A stretch of 64,000 nt of DNA, taken from contig CAVZWU010000025.1 in assembly GCA_963779095.1 (NCBI GenBank), positions 469,997 to 533,996 of the forward strand. The letters are read 5' to 3'. Shown here one piece after another: positions 17,439 to 25,946 of this stretch (position 1 is the stretch's first letter; each line of letters begins with the position of its first letter). The stretch comes from Roseiarcus sp963779095 (lineage in GTDB: Bacteria > Pseudomonadota > Alphaproteobacteria > Rhizobiales > Beijerinckiaceae). Position numbers and translations under genes: made by a program. The notes beneath the pieces are model-generated. The model did no database searches. It worked only from the letters and a program-made list of their open reading frames with translations, and had not been told where the DNA came from.

Positions 17439-18126
17439 AACCGAATGTTCTCGTTGCGACGATCGTTTGAATCCGCCCTGTGTCCGCTGGTATCTGCGAT
17501 ACAAACTCAGCTTTCGCGATCTCGTCGAGATGATGGCTGAACGTGGGCTCTCACTGGCGCACACGACGATCATGCGTTGGATCCAACGCTATGTCCCGGA
17601 GTTCGAAAAGCGCTGGAACCGCTTCGCCCGCCTCGCGGGTCGCTCCTGGCGCGTCGACGAAACCTACGTCAAAATCAAAGGACGCTTGACCTATCTCTAT
17701 CGTGCCGTCGACAAAGAGGGAAAGACCGTCGATTTCCTGCTGCGCGCCAAACGGGACTTCGCGGCGGCCAAGGCCTTCTTCCGGCGGGCGTTCGTGCGCC
17801 AGGGTCGACTGCCGCAAAAGATTACGCTCGATGGCTATCAGGCCTCTCATCGGGCGGTCAAAGAGGCTCTCGGCGAACATCCCGTGGGCAATCAATGCGA
17901 GATCCGATCCTCAAAATATTTGAATAATCGGGTCGAACAGGATCACCCATCCGTCAAGCTTCGGCTCGCTCCGATGCTCGGCCTCAAGAATTTCCGCCAA
18001 GCCGCAACGACGATCTCCGGCATCCAACTCATGCATCGGATCAGGAAGAGTCAGTTCAAACTCGGCAAGCTTCGCATCAAAAACAAAACCGCACCTGAAA
18101 TTTGGTATGCAGTGCTTGCCGCGTGA
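17419..18126 (+). pseudogene. IS6-family transposase, copy 2, N-terminus replaced
   Basis: From CVRWYLRYKLSFRDLVEMMA onward the protein equals copies 1 and 3 except two substitutions (W to L in KGRLTYLYR, E to V in GEHPVGNQC). The first roughly 26 residues of the native protein are lost and the frame is instead open into the IS30 relic. All three catalytic acidic residues are present, but a normal start and one IS end are gone, so it should be immobile on its own. Confidence 0.85.
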
Positions 18127-18184
18127 TCCACGTCAAGCCCCAGAACTCCTGCTTGGCTCGACTTCCAATGTTTGCACCACAACC
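17478..18184 (+). mobile_element. IS6-family element, copy 2, 5'-truncated
   Basis: Sequence identical in outline to IS6 copies 1 and 3 from 17478 to the terminal repeat GTTTGCACCACAACC ending at 18184. About 115 bp at the transposase 5' end, with the other terminal repeat, are missing; an IS30 terminus takes their place. The orientation is opposite to copies 1 and 3. It closes the oxidase segment on its right side. Confidence 0.9.
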
Positions 18185-18636
18185 CTCTGTGGGGCAATAG
18201 CAGCGCGTGCGCGGACCAAAAGCTCGATGTCGCTGAGTTCGGTCAACAGCAAGCGCCGGTAATAGCCGCTGCGGCGATCCGCGGCGTCCTCGGCTTCCAG
18301 GCTCTCCAACCAGCGATCGACCGCCGCCGCCATTCTCCGTCTCGATAATCTCGGCCAGCGCCCGACGGCCAAGCGGGCGATAGCCCTCCCCCAATCCAGT
18401 CCTTGAGCCTGCATGGCCTTCACCACCTCGATGGCAACCGGCAAACTCTCAATCGTCGCATCGCGCTCTGGCACGCGGGCGCTCCTCCGCCGGGTCTCTT
18501 CATCGTTGTCCGCCTGGACGTCGACGTGATGGCGGTCTTTGCGCCCGATGAAGAAGGGCGCCGCGCTCATGCGTTCGGTCGCATGGCTTCGGTTGGGGAT
18601 GGGTGGTGACGAGATCGCCACAGCATTTTCGGCCAC
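18185..18636 (-). CDS. unknown protein, 3' end cut by IS6
   Basis: A minus-strand frame with start ATG at 18636 (or 18567, MSAAPFFIG) that I do not recognise. It reads EVVKAMQAQGLDWGRAIARL, AVGRWPRLSRRRMAAAVDRW and YYRRLLLTELSDIELLVRAR, rich in Arg and Ala with a helix-forming pattern. It runs into IS6 copy 2 at 18184, where the natural C-terminus was lost. The codon pattern is plausible but not decisive. Confidence 0.35.
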
Positions 18637-18949
18637 AGACTCTCGTGCAAGTCCCGGCGGCTCAGCCGAAGAATGCAGAGCCGTGTGAAGCGCACGCGTC
18701 CACGCGAGTGGAATTTACCATATTCGACAAGGGTTTACGCGCACTATCAGGTTGCGGAACCCCAACAAATGTGTTGGTTGCCATATATCGCCGACATCAC
18801 TACGTCGGCGTCGGAATTTGCGGGCAGGGACTGCTAGCCGCCGCGCAAATTCACTCGCAGGCACCGTCCCACAGGACTCGCGCAGGCAAGGCTCGTGCGC
18901 GATGCGGTCGGCGCGCGACCAGAATCATAGAGAAGCGGAGACGTAGAGC
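18637..18949. other. intergenic region before luxR-type gene
   Basis: No gene recognised in these 313 bp. The region is less GC-rich in parts (CCATATATCG) and includes the dyad at 18789-18810, so it probably holds the promoter of the LuxR-type gene. Confidence 0.5.
18789..18810. promoter_or_regulatory. dyad upstream of LuxR-type regulator
   Basis: CGCCGAC and GTCGGCG form a perfect 7-bp inverted repeat separated by 8 bases, in total 22 bp, 140 bp upstream of the LuxR-type gene. LuxR proteins bind dyads of about 18-22 bp, so self-regulation is conceivable. A simple hairpin in the leader is the alternative. Confidence 0.35.
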
Positions 18950-19696
18950 ATGACCATTGACGCGGCGGCGATCCGCCTGACGGACACGATACTTGGCGAC
19001 GACGGACCGGATCTCGAACAGACGCTGAAGGTGATCGCCGCCAATATCGGAGTGCTGCATATCGCATATGCTCCGTTGTGTTCGCAAAAAAGTGAAGACG
19101 CAAACCTGCTGAGTGCGATCTGCACGTATCCGGTCGCGTGGCAAGCGCGCTATTTCAAGAAACAATACGCCCGAATCGATCCGGTCATTGCTCGGGGAAG
19201 CGAGGCGGTTCTGCCTTTCGACTGGGATGAAGTGCGCAAGGATGACCCGGCCGCTCAAGCATTTTTTGAGGATGCGGCTGATCACGATGTGGGCCGCAAC
19301 GGATTGTCGATCCCCGTTCGAAACCGCAAGGGAGTCCGTTCTTTGGTTTCCTTCACGAGCAATCATTCGAAGGACGATTGGGCGGAGTATAAATCGGGAA
19401 ATATGGTAAAGTTACAGCCGATGGCTGTGTTGATCGACTCTGCCGCGGGCATCAATTTCAAACTCACGCCGGAACCGGTCGAACTGTCGAAAAGAGAGGA
19501 GGAGTGCCTGATCTGGGCGGCGCGAGGCAAGACATACCACGACATCGCCGGGCTTCTGAATCTGTCGTTCGCCAGCGTGAAGACCTATCTGGATACGGCG
19601 CGCCACAAGTTGAGCTGCATAAACTTGACGCACGCGGTCGCGGTCGCCATCGCGACTGGCGTCATACCGGCAAAAGCACTGAGACAGCCGTGTTGA
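18950..19696 (+). CDS. LuxR-type regulator with autoinducer-binding domain
   Basis: A 248-residue quorum-sensing type transcription factor. Residues about 20-165 form the acyl-homoserine-lactone-binding domain. It keeps the conserved Trp, Tyr, Asp-Pro and Trp residues in VAWQARYFKKQYARIDPVIA and LPFDWDEV, and the Gly of NGLSIPVRNRKG. Residues about 175-240 are the LuxR HTH (LSKREEECLIWAARGKTYHD, then SFASVKTYLDTARHKLSC). No luxI-type synthase gene is in the window, so it is a solo receptor as far as can be seen. Its own promoter region contains a dyad. It lies between IS6 copy 2 and the trb-linked LysR gene. Confidence 0.88.
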   Translation: MTIDAAAIRLTDTILGDDGPDLEQTLKVIAANIGVLHIAYAPLCSQKSEDANLLSAICTYPVAWQARYFKKQYARIDPVIARGSEAVLPFDWDEVRKDDPAAQAFFEDAADHDVGRNGLSIPVRNRKGVRSLVSFTSNHSKDDWAEYKSGNMVKLQPMAVLIDSAAGINFKLTPEPVELSKREEECLIWAARGKTYHDIAGLLNLSFASVKTYLDTARHKLSCINLTHAVAVAIATGVIPAKALRQPC

Positions 19697-19885
19697 CCGG
19701 CGCGTATCGCGGGTGAGGTCGGGCTCACAATCGAGCTGCCTGTGGCGACACCGAGACCGTTTGCTTACGCCGAAGTCCCGGCGCGCGACAGGGCAAGGGA
19801 CGATTGAGCCCTTTTAAACTAGTCACGCCAATGCTGACTGGCTTCGTGGCGAGCGCGCGCCTTCGCCAAGGCGAGGCGGATCATT

Positions 19886-20860
19886 TTAGGTGTTGGGGAC
19901 TGGCAACAGATAGCGCTCGCCAAGGATCCTGAGGATGCTCGCGAGGGCCGGATTTTGATTGTCCGCCCGCCAATGCGCGGAATAGGCGATGCGGGCGGGT
20001 TCGGCGCCGTCGCGCAACTCGCGATAGATCACACCGGGAAAACTGGCGCCGGCGCAGGCCTCGGTCAGCACGGTGACCCCGAAGCCGGCGCCGACCAAAT
20101 TCTTGAGGTTCGCGAGACCAGCGCGATGGCGCACAATCTTTGGGCGATCGCCTGGTGAGGTCGCCTTCGCGATCAGGAGGTCACGCAGCTCCGGACCCGG
20201 ATCCCGCCGGCTGAGAAGGATCTTCTCCTCCCGCAAATCGATCCAATGCACCGGTTCCCGCTCGGCGAGCGGATGACCTTCAGGCGCCCCGACGAGAATG
20301 CGCTCGCTCCACAGCGACATTGTTTTCGATTCCGGCAGCGCCGTGGCCCCCGGAATAATCGCAATGTCTACCACTCCGTTTCGTAGCGCTGTGACGAGCC
20401 GGGCGCGCGAGCTCTCGAACATTTCGAGCTCGAGCTGCGGAAATCGTTGGGAAACGTCGATCAGCGTAGCGCGAAGATTCCCGGCGGCGAGGGACGTGTA
20501 GAACCCGACCGTAAGCCTGCCGGCCGCGCCGCGGCCTGTGCTCTGCGTTCTCGCCGCCAGCGCTTCCACCTGCTCCAAAATTGAACGCGCACTGCGGAGG
20601 AACTGACGGCCCCCTTGGGTTGCTCGAACGCCTCCACTCGACCTTTCGAACACGGCCATGCCGATCGATTCTTCGAGCTGACGGACACAACGGCTGAGCG
20701 TCGACTGCCGAAGGAGCAAGGCTTCCGCGGCGCGACGAAAGCTACCGTAATCCGCGGCTGCGAGAGCGTAGCGCAAATTCTGAATGGAAAAAGCGGGCGA
20801 CGGTCTTCGAAAAGAGGCGTGTAAAGTCCCTGCATCAACTTCATCGCACTCGCCCAACAC
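19886..20860 (-). CDS. LysR-family regulator next to trb genes
   Basis: A 324-residue LysR-type transcription factor. The HTH is at about residues 26-85 (NLRYALAAADYGSFRRAAEA, then RQSTLSRCVRQLEE), followed by the effector domain (LTVGFYTSLAAGNLRATLID to the C-terminus). The long start at 20860 adds some 24 residues before the HTH; a later start is possible. A LysR gene downstream of trbI and DUF2274 is the standard layout in Tn4371-like and rhizobial trb modules, where it is often called traR. The gene is intact. A relic of a second LysR C-terminus with almost the same sequence lies at 21181-21263. Confidence 0.9.
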   Translation of the reverse strand: MLGECDEVDAGTLHASFRRPSPAFSIQNLRYALAAADYGSFRRAAEALLLRQSTLSRCVRQLEESIGMAVFERSSGGVRATQGGRQFLRSARSILEQVEALAARTQSTGRGAAGRLTVGFYTSLAAGNLRATLIDVSQRFPQLELEMFESSRARLVTALRNGVVDIAIIPGATALPESKTMSLWSERILVGAPEGHPLAEREPVHWIDLREEKILLSRRDPGPELRDLLIAKATSPGDRPKIVRHRAGLANLKNLVGAGFGVTVLTEACAGASFPGVIYRELRDGAEPARIAYSAHWRADNQNPALASILRILGERYLLPVPNT

Positions 20861-21165
20861 GATTAGCTCCTCGTCATTTATCCCTTGGCTTAACCGGGAT
20901 TACTTCGGATCAGTGGTTGGACCTTGCTCGCACGGGCGCCTCGATCGGCCAACTCTCCAATGTGTGGGGGCTGGTACAACCGCAACGCCATTATTTCATG
21001 TTGGCTGTGTCGGCCCGCTCAAATGCCGGCGGCGTCGCCAGCTGTCTCCATCCGGCGGATCAACCGATAGGGCGTCATCGTCGACGTCGAAACGCCAAGG
21101 CCGCCCTCCCGGCAACAGCGCTCGAAAACATCGTTCAGGGACTTTGCGCGATCTGCTTCGCGGAG
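20861..21165. other. intergenic region, nothing recognised
   Basis: Between the LysR gene and the DUF2274 gene. The reading frames here have no recognisable similarity. The plus strand beside 21181 may be more of the LysR relic, but upstream of FAELARLA I see no match. Confidence 0.4.
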
Positions 21166-21489
21166 CTAGCTCGGCTCGCCTCTTCCGCCCATTGGAGAGC
21201 GGACAACGAAAACCCCGCCCTGACGAGCTTCCTGAAGATTCTGGGCGAGCGCTATCCCTTGCCGACCGGCTTGACCTGCGCGTCGCGTCTTCGCGAATAC
21301 GCGGTCCGTCGCCATGAACCGCGCCAGCATGGGGGCAATGAGTTTTGCGGGCTCGGGAGCTTCCCGCGCCGTCTCTCGTGCGAGCGCCTGGGCATAGGCG
21401 ACGAGATCGCGATGCAGCGTCGCCGGCAACTCGATCGTGAGCCTCACCGGCTTGTCGTCTTCGATCACGCCCAGTTTCAGCTTCGGCAT
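21166..21489 (-). CDS. DUF2274 protein of trb module, chimeric C-terminus
   Basis: A small protein regularly found after trbI in conjugation modules; function unknown. The start ATG at 21489 gives MPKLKLGVIEDDKPVRLTIE and LPATLHRDLVAYAQALARET, then FMATDRVFAKTRR, which nearly completes the family's usual 70-80 residues. The following 37 or so residues are antisense to the LysR relic (21181-21263), so the natural stop was lost when that DNA was joined on at about 21280. Function may be preserved, since the family part is almost whole. Confidence 0.75.
   Translation of the reverse strand: MPKLKLGVIEDDKPVRLTIELPATLHRDLVAYAQALARETAREAPEPAKLIAPMLARFMATDRVFAKTRRAGQAGRQGIALAQNLQEARQGGVFVVRSPMGGRGEPS
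21181..21263 (+). pseudogene. C-terminal relic of a second LysR gene
   Basis: The plus strand reads SSAHWRADNENPALTSFLKI, then LGERYPLP. The intact LysR protein ends SAHWRADNQNPALASILRIL, then GERYLLP, so these 28 residues are a diverged copy of its C-terminus. The relic is on the opposite strand and overlaps the 3' end of the DUF2274 gene. Confidence 0.75.
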
Positions 21490-21499
21490 CGTCGCCTCT

Positions 21500-22690
21500 T
21501 CAACTCGGGTAGGGTTCAAGCACAAGATCATGAGTGACCAGAACGCGGACCGGGAATCCCGGCCGGATGGTGATGGTCGGCTGAACGTTCAGGGAGCGTC
21601 CGACGACCTGCTCGCCGACCTGGCTGAATCCTTGCGACGAGCCCTGACGAAGGGCCTGCACGAGCGCATTCTCGTTGTTGTTTGCGCCGGCTTCGGACCC
21701 GATGCTGAGAAGCGTTGTGAGGATCGCCGCCTCGAACAGCATGCCCCAGTGATTGTCGACCTGGTCTTCAAGGCCGGCGTAGCCCTCGGGGTCCGTGCCG
21801 GGCTGACGCTCGAGGACGATCGAGCGCCCGTTCGGCATGATCAGGCGATTCCAGACGAGGAGGGCGCGTGACTGGCCGAAGGCGACCTGCGCGTCGTACT
21901 GGCCGATGAGTCGCGCGCCCTGTGGGATCAGAAGGATCTTGCCGGTCGGAGTGTCGTAGACATCTTCGGTCACTTGGGCAGTGACCTCGCCCGGAAGATC
22001 GGAACGCAGTCCGGTGATCAGCGCCGCCGGGATCACCGAGCCCGCTTGCAGAACATAGGGGCTCGCGGCCGGCTGCACGCGATCGGGACTGGTGGTCCGG
22101 CGATCAACATTTCCATTCATGAAGGCAAGCTTATGGTCCTGCGAAACCGGATCCGGCGCTGCCGCCGCCGGTGTCGTGGACGGTGTCGCTCCCGCGGCAA
22201 CGGCTGGCAGCGTGGGGGCCACCGCGCCGACGTCCTGGCGGAGGTTGGTCGTCGCGAAGAGATGGCTTGTGAGCGCCGCCTCTTGTTCCTGGGCGGCCCG
22301 CTGTTCTTCTGCATTGGATGCCGACATCGGCATCGCCGGCGCCGGCGCCCCGGCATTGAGGATGGGCCTGCCGAGGTCGCCCGGCAGCGGCGGGCCAAGC
22401 TGTGGAACGCTCCGCGGCAGCTCGCCATAGTTGCGTGGCAGACTGGCGAGCCCGTCCGGCGTCGTGCGGTTGTCGGTGTTGTAGAGTTCGGGGCCGGTCG
22501 TCCGCCGCTGCGGCTGCAAGGCGAAGAACAGGGCGACGCTGATCCCGGCGGCCGCGACGACGCCAAGGCCAACGAGCACCCTGCGGGATAGACGCATGAC
22601 CGGAGCGCGCCTTGGCCGCAAGCGCATTTCCTGGGGAGGGCGTGCGTTGCTCTCAGGCTTGGCTGCTTCCTCTTGAGGCGCGTCGGTCAC
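21500..22690 (-). CDS. trbI: conjugal transfer protein TrbI (VirB10-like)
   Basis: A 396-residue protein that spans the periplasm as part of the type IV secretion core complex. One membrane anchor at about residues 35-58 (VLVGLGVVAAAGISVALFFA) is followed by a Pro/Ala-rich linker (about 60-200). The VirB10 beta-barrel domain contains VLQAGSVIPAALITGLRSDL, ILLIPQGARLIGQYD and DNHWGMLFEAAILTTLLSIG. It ends RPGFPVRVLVTHDLVLEPYP. Full length and intact. Start overlaps the trbG stop by 4 bp, as expected in the trb operon. Confidence 0.95.
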   Translation of the reverse strand: MTDAPQEEAAKPESNARPPQEMRLRPRRAPVMRLSRRVLVGLGVVAAAGISVALFFALQPQRRTTGPELYNTDNRTTPDGLASLPRNYGELPRSVPQLGPPLPGDLGRPILNAGAPAPAMPMSASNAEEQRAAQEQEAALTSHLFATTNLRQDVGAVAPTLPAVAAGATPSTTPAAAAPDPVSQDHKLAFMNGNVDRRTTSPDRVQPAASPYVLQAGSVIPAALITGLRSDLPGEVTAQVTEDVYDTPTGKILLIPQGARLIGQYDAQVAFGQSRALLVWNRLIMPNGRSIVLERQPGTDPEGYAGLEDQVDNHWGMLFEAAILTTLLSIGSEAGANNNENALVQALRQGSSQGFSQVGEQVVGRSLNVQPTITIRPGFPVRVLVTHDLVLEPYPS

Positions 22691-23677
22691 GACTGCGGCC
22701 TGCCGTCGGTGCGGACGATGCGCACCTTCTTCTGATGTTCGCCGCCGAGACGCAGCTCGGCCGCCGCGAAGAGCCGATCCACGATCATGTGATTGCCCTG
22801 GACGCGATAGTTCACGAGCTCGGCGCCGCCCTCCGCGCCGATGACCCAGAGCGGGGGCATCTCGCCCCGGCTGATCCCGCGCGGGAACTCGATGAACACC
22901 TGCCGCCCGTCATCGAAAGCGCGCAGCGGCCGCCAGGCCGCGTTGTCCCCTTCGATCGAATAGCGAAAGTTCAGCGATTCGAGGTCGACGCCGGACGCCA
23001 CCGGCGCCGCGGCTTCGGCAATCGTGTTCTGCCGGCGCAGCGCAATGAGCTGATCGCTCGCATAGGCCCAGGACACCGAGGCCATGTAGGTCTTTTCGGC
23101 CGAGCGCAGCTCGAGATGATAGGTGCGCCGGTCGGTGTTGACGACGAGGTTGGTGACGAGATCCGGCCGGGTCGGCTTGATCAGGATGTGGACCTGCTTG
23201 GACGCTCCGGTTCCGCTCTCGGTGTCGCCGATCACCCATCGGACCGTGTCGCCGGCGGCGACCGGACCCGTGCCGACAAGCTGCTCGCCGGCTTCGAGCG
23301 CGATGTCGGTGATCTCGCCGGGCGCGGCATAGACCTGGTAGAGCGCGCCGTCCGAGAAGGGATAGACCTGGATGGCGTTGATATATCCCGCGCGTGTCGG
23401 CTGCACGCGTGCTTCGCCGTTCGCCTGCTCGACGCGAGCGCGGGGATCGGCCGCCTCCGCCTCTTCGGTCTTCGCGCCTGGGATCGGTTTGAGCTGCCCG
23501 GGCAGGGGCAGGAGCTTTGGAATCTCGACGATCCGAACGGGCTTCGGCGGATCGGGCGAAAGGACAGCTTTACGCGGCGTGTCGTCGTAACTGATCTCCG
23601 GCGGCTTCCAGGTCGTCGAGCAGGCCCCGAGCGAGACTGAGCGCGAGCAGGAGGGCAGTAGGGACAAGAACGCGCAT
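22687..23677 (-). CDS. trbG: conjugal transfer protein TrbG (VirB9-like), one frameshift
   Basis: Outer-membrane-associated component of the type IV core complex. The ATG at 23677 overlaps the trbF stop (ATGA) and opens a signal peptide MRVLVPTALLLALSLAGAC once an extra T near 23635 is removed; without that, the frame would start inside the signal. The mature protein has IQVYPFSDGALYQVYAAPGE, TVRWVIGDTESGTG, TYHLELRSAEKTYMASVSWA and the C-terminal VQGNHMIVDRLFAAAELRLG, all VirB9 traits. About 329 residues when corrected; 991 bp fits exactly one insertion. Confidence 0.9.
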
Positions 23678-24357
23678 CAGCCGAGCTCCTTCGACCAGTT
23701 GAGGGCATGGATGTAGACGCCAAGCGGGTTCTTCTTCAGCCGATCGGCGTCGGTCGGCGTCTCAAGGACGATGGTGAGGATGGCGCTCCAGCGCTCGGTC
23801 GCGGCGAGCGCCTCATCGACATAGCGGCGCTCGGTCCAGGAGACGCGGAAGCTGTCGTCGGAGGCGCGTATGACGCTCGAAACCTCGACGGAGACCTGGA
23901 TCTTGCCGACCTTGGAGAAGGGGTCGCTGGCGCGCGCATAATCATTCAGGGCTAGCGCGCCCTTGTCGGTGACGTAGTTGTAGGCCTCGAGCCAGTTCTG
24001 CCGCAGCACGATCGGGTCAGCGGGAATGCCCCGCACTTCGTCAATGAAGCGTGAGAGATGCCACGCGATCTGAGGGTCCGTCGGCCGATAGTCGGCCAGC
24101 GCCGGCGCAACCGCCTGGGCCTGGCCGAGTTTGTCGACCTGCACGACCCAAGGCGTGATCGTGCCGCGGGCGGAATGCCAGACCAGGCCGGCCGCGAGGC
24201 CGCCGCTCAGGACCAGTGTTCCGAAGAAGGCGAGCCGCCAGTTCCTCGCCTGGACTCGTGCGGATCCGATCCGCTCGTCCCAGACCTGGCCGGCCCGTTG
24301 ATAGGGCGTCTCAGGCTCGGGCGTCTTGCCGTAACGGACTGCTGGCCGCCGAAACAT
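23677..24357 (-). CDS. trbF: conjugal transfer protein TrbF (VirB8-like)
   Basis: A 226-residue bitopic inner-membrane protein of the type IV system. The start is taken at ATG 24357 (MFRRPAVRYGKTPEPETPYQ) because this is the family N-terminus. One membrane helix follows (RLAFFGTLVLSGGLAAGLVW), then the periplasmic VirB8 domain with DPQIAWHLSRFIDEVRGIPA, WLEAYNYVTDKGALALNDYA and VSWTERRYVDEALAATERWS. As sequenced it is in frame with the upstream trbL, so one 648-residue reading frame covers both; this is almost surely due to an indel in trbL. Confidence 0.9.
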   Translation of the reverse strand: MFRRPAVRYGKTPEPETPYQRAGQVWDERIGSARVQARNWRLAFFGTLVLSGGLAAGLVWHSARGTITPWVVQVDKLGQAQAVAPALADYRPTDPQIAWHLSRFIDEVRGIPADPIVLRQNWLEAYNYVTDKGALALNDYARASDPFSKVGKIQVSVEVSSVIRASDDSFRVSWTERRYVDEALAATERWSAILTIVLETPTDADRLKKNPLGVYIHALNWSKELG

Positions 24358-24361
24358 GCGG

Positions 24362-25623
24362 CTATTCTCCTTCCGAGAGATCGACGGACGCGCCGCCGCT
24401 CGGACGATCGCCGGAGCGGATGGCGTGATCGGCGACGGAGGCGGCCCGGCTGATGATCGGGCTGCGACCCGTCCGAGGCGCCGAGGTAGGGGCGCCGAGG
24501 CGGTCCCTTGAGCCGACGCGCTCGTCCCGGACGGGCTCGCCCCTCCCGTCACAGCGCTGGCGCCGCCCGCAAAGCTGTCTTGGAGAGTGGACGCGGCGCG
24601 ACGCAGAGGGCTCGAGACGGCCGCGGCGGCGGCTTCCGCCACTCCTGCCGGCCCACTCGCGCGAAAGGCCGCGCTGGCGCCGCCGGCAACGCTCGCGGCC
24701 CCGCGCGCCGTCCCGCCAATCAAGCCGCCAGCAGCTCCAACTCCCCCGACGGCAAGACCAGCGCCGGCGGCGCCGATGCCGGCGACCGCGAGGCCAGTTC
24801 CGACGGCCGCGCCCGCGCCGAGTTGCGGGCCGCCGGCGATCAAGCCGTTGGCGATGCCCGGCCCGAAGATCGAAAGCGCGAGCATGGCGAGCGCGGCGAG
24901 AATCAGAGTGAGAGCGTCGTTGATGGTCGGCGGATTGTTGAAGCCGCCGGTGAACTGGCCAAAGATCGTCGAGCCGATGCCGATGATGACGGCGAGCACG
25001 AGGATCTTCACCCCCGACGAGACGACATTGCCGAGCACCTTCTCAGCGAGGAAGGCGGTGCGGCCAAAGAGGCCGAACGGAACCAGGACGAATCCGGCCA
25101 AGGTGGTCAGCTTGAACTCGATCAGGCTGACAAAGAGCTGGATCGCCATGACGAAGAAGCTGATGACGACGATGAGCCAAGCAATCAGCAGGATGGCGAT
25201 CTGGATGAAATTGTCGAAGAAGCTGGCGAAACCCATGAGACCGGAGATGGAGGTCAGGATGGGTTGTCCGGCGTCGATGCCGACCTGGGCGACGCGTCCC
25301 GGCTGAAGAAGCTGCGTCGAGCTCAGCGTGCCGCCCCCGGCCTTGATACCCAAGCCAGCGAACGAGTTGTAAATGATCTGAGCGAGATTGTTGTAGTTGG
25401 CGATGATGTAGGCGAAGACGCCGATGTAGAGCGTTTTCCTGATCAGCCGGGCGATCACGTCCTCGTCAGGCGCCAATACCCAGAAGAGACCGGCAAGTGT
25501 GATGTCGATGGCGATGAGCACGCCGGCGAGCCAGCGGACGTCGCCCTGCACGAGGCCAAAGCCTGAGTCGATGTACTGGGTGAAGACGCCCAGAAAACGA
25601 TCGATGACGCCCGTGCCGCCCAT
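24362..25623 (-). CDS. trbL: conjugal transfer protein TrbL (VirB6-like), frameshift near 3' end
   Basis: Polytopic inner-membrane channel protein of the mating-pair system. The N-terminus GGTGVIDRFLGVFTQYIDSG and about six helices (for example IAILLIAWLIVVISFFVMAI) are followed by a Gly/Ala-rich C-terminus. The expected tail SVADHAIRSGDRPSGGASVD, then LSEGE with stop TAG at 24362-24364, is in another frame than the body. An indel therefore lies between about 24440 and 24560. In the raw frame the gene reads on into trbF without stop. Confidence 0.88.
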
Positions 25624-25628
25624 CGTCT

Positions 25629-25946
25629 CTATTTGCCTTCAGGCGGCGCGGTCGGAGCGGTCGTGTGATCGGCTGTCGATCCGGCGGCGAAGAAGCGGCG
25701 CCGGTTCTCGGCCCAGGCGGCCTTGCATGCGGCGTCCTCGATCGCCGCCATGCCGATCGCGCGGCAGCGAGCAAGCTCATCGGCCAGCGGGTCGGTCTCA
25801 TGGGCCGGGAAGCCCAGTTTTGCGGCTGCAACGATGCCGGAGTCATTGTCTCGAAAGTGAACGCTCGCCATGATCATCGCGATCGTCACCGCGACGAGGC
25901 CAAGCGCGCGAGCCCAGGCGCCGATGTTGAGCGGAGCCGCGCGCAT
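25629..25946 (-). CDS. putative entry exclusion protein TrbK-alt
   Basis: A 105-residue protein with one N-terminal helix (ARALGLVAVTIAMIMASVHF) and a conserved cysteine pattern (LARCRAIGMAAIEDAACKAA, then WAENRRRFF). This is the alternative TrbK family found between trbJ and trbL in many alphaproteobacterial and Tn4371-like modules. The name implies entry exclusion by analogy of position; that has not been shown for the family in general. Start and trbJ stop overlap (ATGA); 5 bp separate it from trbL. Confidence 0.82.
   Translation of the reverse strand: MRAAPLNIGAWARALGLVAVTIAMIMASVHFRDNDSGIVAAAKLGFPAHETDPLADELARCRAIGMAAIEDAACKAAWAENRRRFFAAGSTADHTTAPTAPPEGK

Noticed and set aside
24508..25566. 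Plus-strand frame of 352 codons
   Set aside because: Antisense to trbL; Asp/Glu/Arg-rich pattern is typical for the complement of a membrane protein gene.
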